The notes under the pieces were generated by a model that did no database searches, was not told the origin of the DNA, and saw only the letters and a list, made by a program, of their open reading frames with translations. The translations under genes were made by a program, and so were the position numbers. From positions 3,596,001-3,660,000 of the forward strand of contig OY776214.1 of the NCBI GenBank assembly GCA_963675425.1: a stretch of DNA of 64,000 nt, given 5' to 3'. Every line of letters begins with the position of its first letter. The stretch's first letter is position 1. Shown here one piece after another: positions 62,200 to 64,000 of the stretch. The DNA is from Sporobacter sp963675425 (lineage in GTDB: Bacteria; Bacillota; Clostridia; Oscillospirales; Oscillospiraceae).

Positions 62200-63708
62200 A
62201 TTTCTGTGTTTAAACGATCATGGCTATACATAACGCGCAAGCGCAGCCGGAGTATCCTGCTGCTGGTAATCCTGTGCCTGACGGCGCTGTTTGCCATGCT
62301 GAGCTTGACGATCAAGGCCGGTGCGGACAAAGAGCTGGAGACCCTGCGTAAAAACAGCCTGGTTACGAGCTTCACCGTGAACGCCGTCACCAATCCGTAT
62401 GATTATGAGGTCGTGGAAAAGGATTGGGGAGAGCAGAAAATCTATACCGGCCCCATTATCTCGCCGGAAATGTTCGATCAGATTATGGCCCTGGAGCACG
62501 TCACCGGGTATTACGAGGGCGGAACGAATCCCATGGTTTGGGTGGATCTCCAACTGCGGCCCGGTTCTTATTACTATCAGCTGCATGATGAAGAACGCGA
62601 TCAGAGCTTCAATAATCCAGAATCAATAGAGATGGGTACGCAAAGGACAAACTTCTATTACTGTGCGGACAGCGCGCTGCATGAATTTTTCGCAACCGGC
62701 GCGCTTAAGCTGGCGGAAGGGCGACCTATCAATGACAGCGATCAGTACAAGGCCTTGATATCAACAGATTTGGCCAAACGGAACGGCTTGGATGTGGGAG
62801 ACACTTTTAAAGCAGATATTCTATTTACGTTGCCTCCTGATGCTTTTGGCGAGCTACACCACGCGTTGGCAGAGCCGGCGGTGTTTGACATCGTGGGCCT
62901 GTTTGACATCAATTTCTCACAGGAAGCATCTGAATATACATACGAATTTCAATATGCAGAAAATGTTATTTTTTGCGACTTATACGCAGCCAATCAAATA
63001 GATGAGGAAAGCAGCGCATATCTGAAAACCTGGCGGGGTGAGGACCCGGACGACAGCACGCAGCTCCGCCCGCCGGGGTATTTCGGGGTTAAAGTATTCG
63101 TCGATGACCCGGTGAATCTGGAAAGCACGGTCGAAGAGGTCCGGGCGCTGGAGGGATATAACGAGAAGGATTTCTCGATCGAGCTGGACGAATCGGCGTA
63201 CCGGTCTTCCGGGAAGCCGCTGCGGCAGCTTGGCACCATTTCCGTCGCTTCCGTTATCATTATCCTCGTGACCTGCGTCATCCTTCTGGGCCTGATTTTA
63301 AACATGTGGACGAAGACCCGGCGGCGGGAAATGGGCGTCCTTCTGTCTATGGGCGTCGGCAGGCGAAACATTCTGCTGCAGCTGCTGCTGGAATGCGTGA
63401 TGCTGTCCGTCATAGCGCTCATAATAGCGTTCCTGCTTTCAAGCCTTTTGGCCGGACCGGTCGGGAATCTGGCGGAACGGCTGGTGTCGCCGCCGGATAC
63501 GGGCGAAGCGTATCAGGCGAAGCTGAGAGATTTTGATTTCGTTGTGGAAATGCTGCCTTCCGGCCCGGTGGATCTCACCTACGGCCTGACAGCGCTCAAC
63601 ATCCTGATTGTGTCCCTGATGGTTCTGATCAGCACAGCCATTAGCGTTGTTGTGTCGTCCTGGAACGTCATGAAGCTAAACCCCAAGCACGTATTGACGC
63701 GGTTTTAG
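62200..63708 (+). CDS. FtsX-type ABC transporter permease
   Basis: A 502-residue permease with an N-terminal membrane helix (SRSILLLVILCLTALFAMLSL), a large extracytoplasmic MacB-like domain (about 40-340) and three C-terminal helices with the FtsX motif RRREMGVLLSMGVGRRNI. Such proteins work with an ATPase in peptide export, resistance or envelope stress. The tandem neighbour opens MSIFRRAWLYI; this protein aligns only if translation begins at ATT 62200, 9 nt after GGGAGG. A GTG at 62206 is the conventional choice, but it sits 15 nt from that site. No ATPase gene is inside the window. Confidence 0.88.
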   Translation: MSVFKRSWLYITRKRSRSILLLVILCLTALFAMLSLTIKAGADKELETLRKNSLVTSFTVNAVTNPYDYEVVEKDWGEQKIYTGPIISPEMFDQIMALEHVTGYYEGGTNPMVWVDLQLRPGSYYYQLHDEERDQSFNNPESIEMGTQRTNFYYCADSALHEFFATGALKLAEGRPINDSDQYKALISTDLAKRNGLDVGDTFKADILFTLPPDAFGELHHALAEPAVFDIVGLFDINFSQEASEYTYEFQYAENVIFCDLYAANQIDEESSAYLKTWRGEDPDDSTQLRPPGYFGVKVFVDDPVNLESTVEEVRALEGYNEKDFSIELDESAYRSSGKPLRQLGTISVASVIIILVTCVILLGLILNMWTKTRRREMGVLLSMGVGRRNILLQLLLECVMLSVIALIIAFLLSSLLAGPVGNLAERLVSPPDTGEAYQAKLRDFDFVVEMLPSGPVDLTYGLTALNILIVSLMVLISTAISVVVSSWNVMKLNPKHVLTRF

Positions 63709-63764
63709 CCGTCTTCCCTGCCCCACAGTTCCCAGCCTCGAATTAACAAGCAGGAGGTTTACCC

Positions 63765-64000
63765 ATGTCCATTTTCCGTCGAGCATGGCTGTACATAATG
63801 CGCAAGCGCGGCCGGAGCATCCTGCTTTTTTTAATCATGCTCATAGCGGCTGTCTTTGCAATGCTGGGGCTGGCCATAAAAGCCAGCGCGGATAAGGAAG
63901 CGGCGGCTATTCGCAGAAGTCTTGGCAGCAGCTTTAAAATTGAAATGAATCTAGATGCCTTCAAAGCGCTGATGGACCAATATGACGGCAACGTGCCGCC
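63765..64000 (+). CDS. FtsX-type ABC transporter permease, N-terminal part (cut by window end)
   Basis: The first 78 codons of a second permease, preceded by CAGGAGG. Its opening (MSIFRRAWLYIMRKRGRSI, one membrane helix, then a charged IKASADKEAAAIRRSLGSSF) parallels the gene 56 nt upstream, so the pair is a tandem duplication. The two probably form a heterodimeric permease or serve paired transporters; the ATPase gene would be expected just beyond the window. Confidence 0.85.
   Translation, partial: MSIFRRAWLYIMRKRGRSILLFLIMLIAAVFAMLGLAIKASADKEAAAIRRSLGSSFKIEMNLDAFKALMDQYDGNVP

Noticed and set aside
1..64000. CRISPR arrays, rRNA, tRNA, insertion sequences, prophage
   Set aside because: No spaced direct repeats, cloverleaf-like segments or transposase/integrase genes were found by reading both strands.

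Overview
The window reads as a chromosome segment of a moderately GC-rich, low-copy-repeat member of the Firmicutes, class Clostridia, probably an uncultured relative of the Oscillospiraceae/Ruminococcaceae. This follows from the gene order and families: a FabK-type fatty-acid cluster headed by a MarR regulator, the hprK-murB-rapZ-yvcK-whiA cluster, a P-protein aromatic operon, a CD1247-type acidic protein, ptb-buk for butyrate, and strong Shine-Dalgarno sites with frequent TTG/GTG starts. No phage, insertion sequence, CRISPR array, rRNA or tRNA was seen; the window is core metabolism rather than a mobile region.

Layout. 1-7.5 kb (minus): type II fatty-acid synthesis, regulator-fabH-acpP-fabK-fabD-fabG-fabF-fabZ-accD-accA, with a consensus promoter and a 21-bp palindromic operator in front. 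accB and accC, usually interleaved here, are absent. 7.6-10.6 kb (plus): a GreA-like factor, a YaiI/YqxD protein, and an autoregulatory-looking PadR gene coupled to a SEDS (FtsW/RodA) protein with an N-terminal prefix domain. 10.8-20.4 kb: the entire shikimate pathway and the Phe and Tyr branches (aroF-tyrA-aroB-aroA-aroC-pheA, then an aroE-aroK fusion and aroQ). 20.4-24.3 kb (minus): a secreted protein, a small Cro-type regulator and a DUF2975-like membrane protein, a 2-hydroxyacid dehydrogenase and a hotdog thioesterase. 24.3-29.3 kb (minus): whiA, yvcK, rapZ, murB, hprK. 29.4-34 kb: rpmB, proC, an orphan glycyl radical enzyme and a metallo-beta-lactamase-fold hydrolase. 34.3-41.5 kb (minus): DEAD-box helicase, gpsA, plsY, der, a PDZ/radical-SAM-like DUF512 protein, rpmF, yceD. 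41.8-55.6 kb (mostly plus): RluA, DUF169, rarA, DUF951, YqeG, a Xaa-Pro peptidase, efp, a degenerate P-type ATPase homologue, yebC and a LuxR regulator. 55.8-64 kb: glyA, nth, a sodium:alanine symporter, ptb-buk and two tandem FtsX-type permeases, the second cut by the window end.

The most striking element is the leader of the aromatic operon. A 30-codon peptide (10854-10946) contains Phe-Phe and then an unbroken run of eight aromatic codons (YYYFYFFW). The segment just after that run can form a 15-bp helix with the loop and arms of a downstream intrinsic terminator. This is a compact ribosome-stalling attenuator, in a lineage where amino-acid operons are normally controlled by T-boxes or protein regulators. 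Other points of note are two genes whose best start codon is AUU, a fabF ribosome-binding site able to pair with a perfect upstream complement, a 42-residue Gln/Asn-rich small protein, and a P-type ATPase homologue with altered catalytic motifs.
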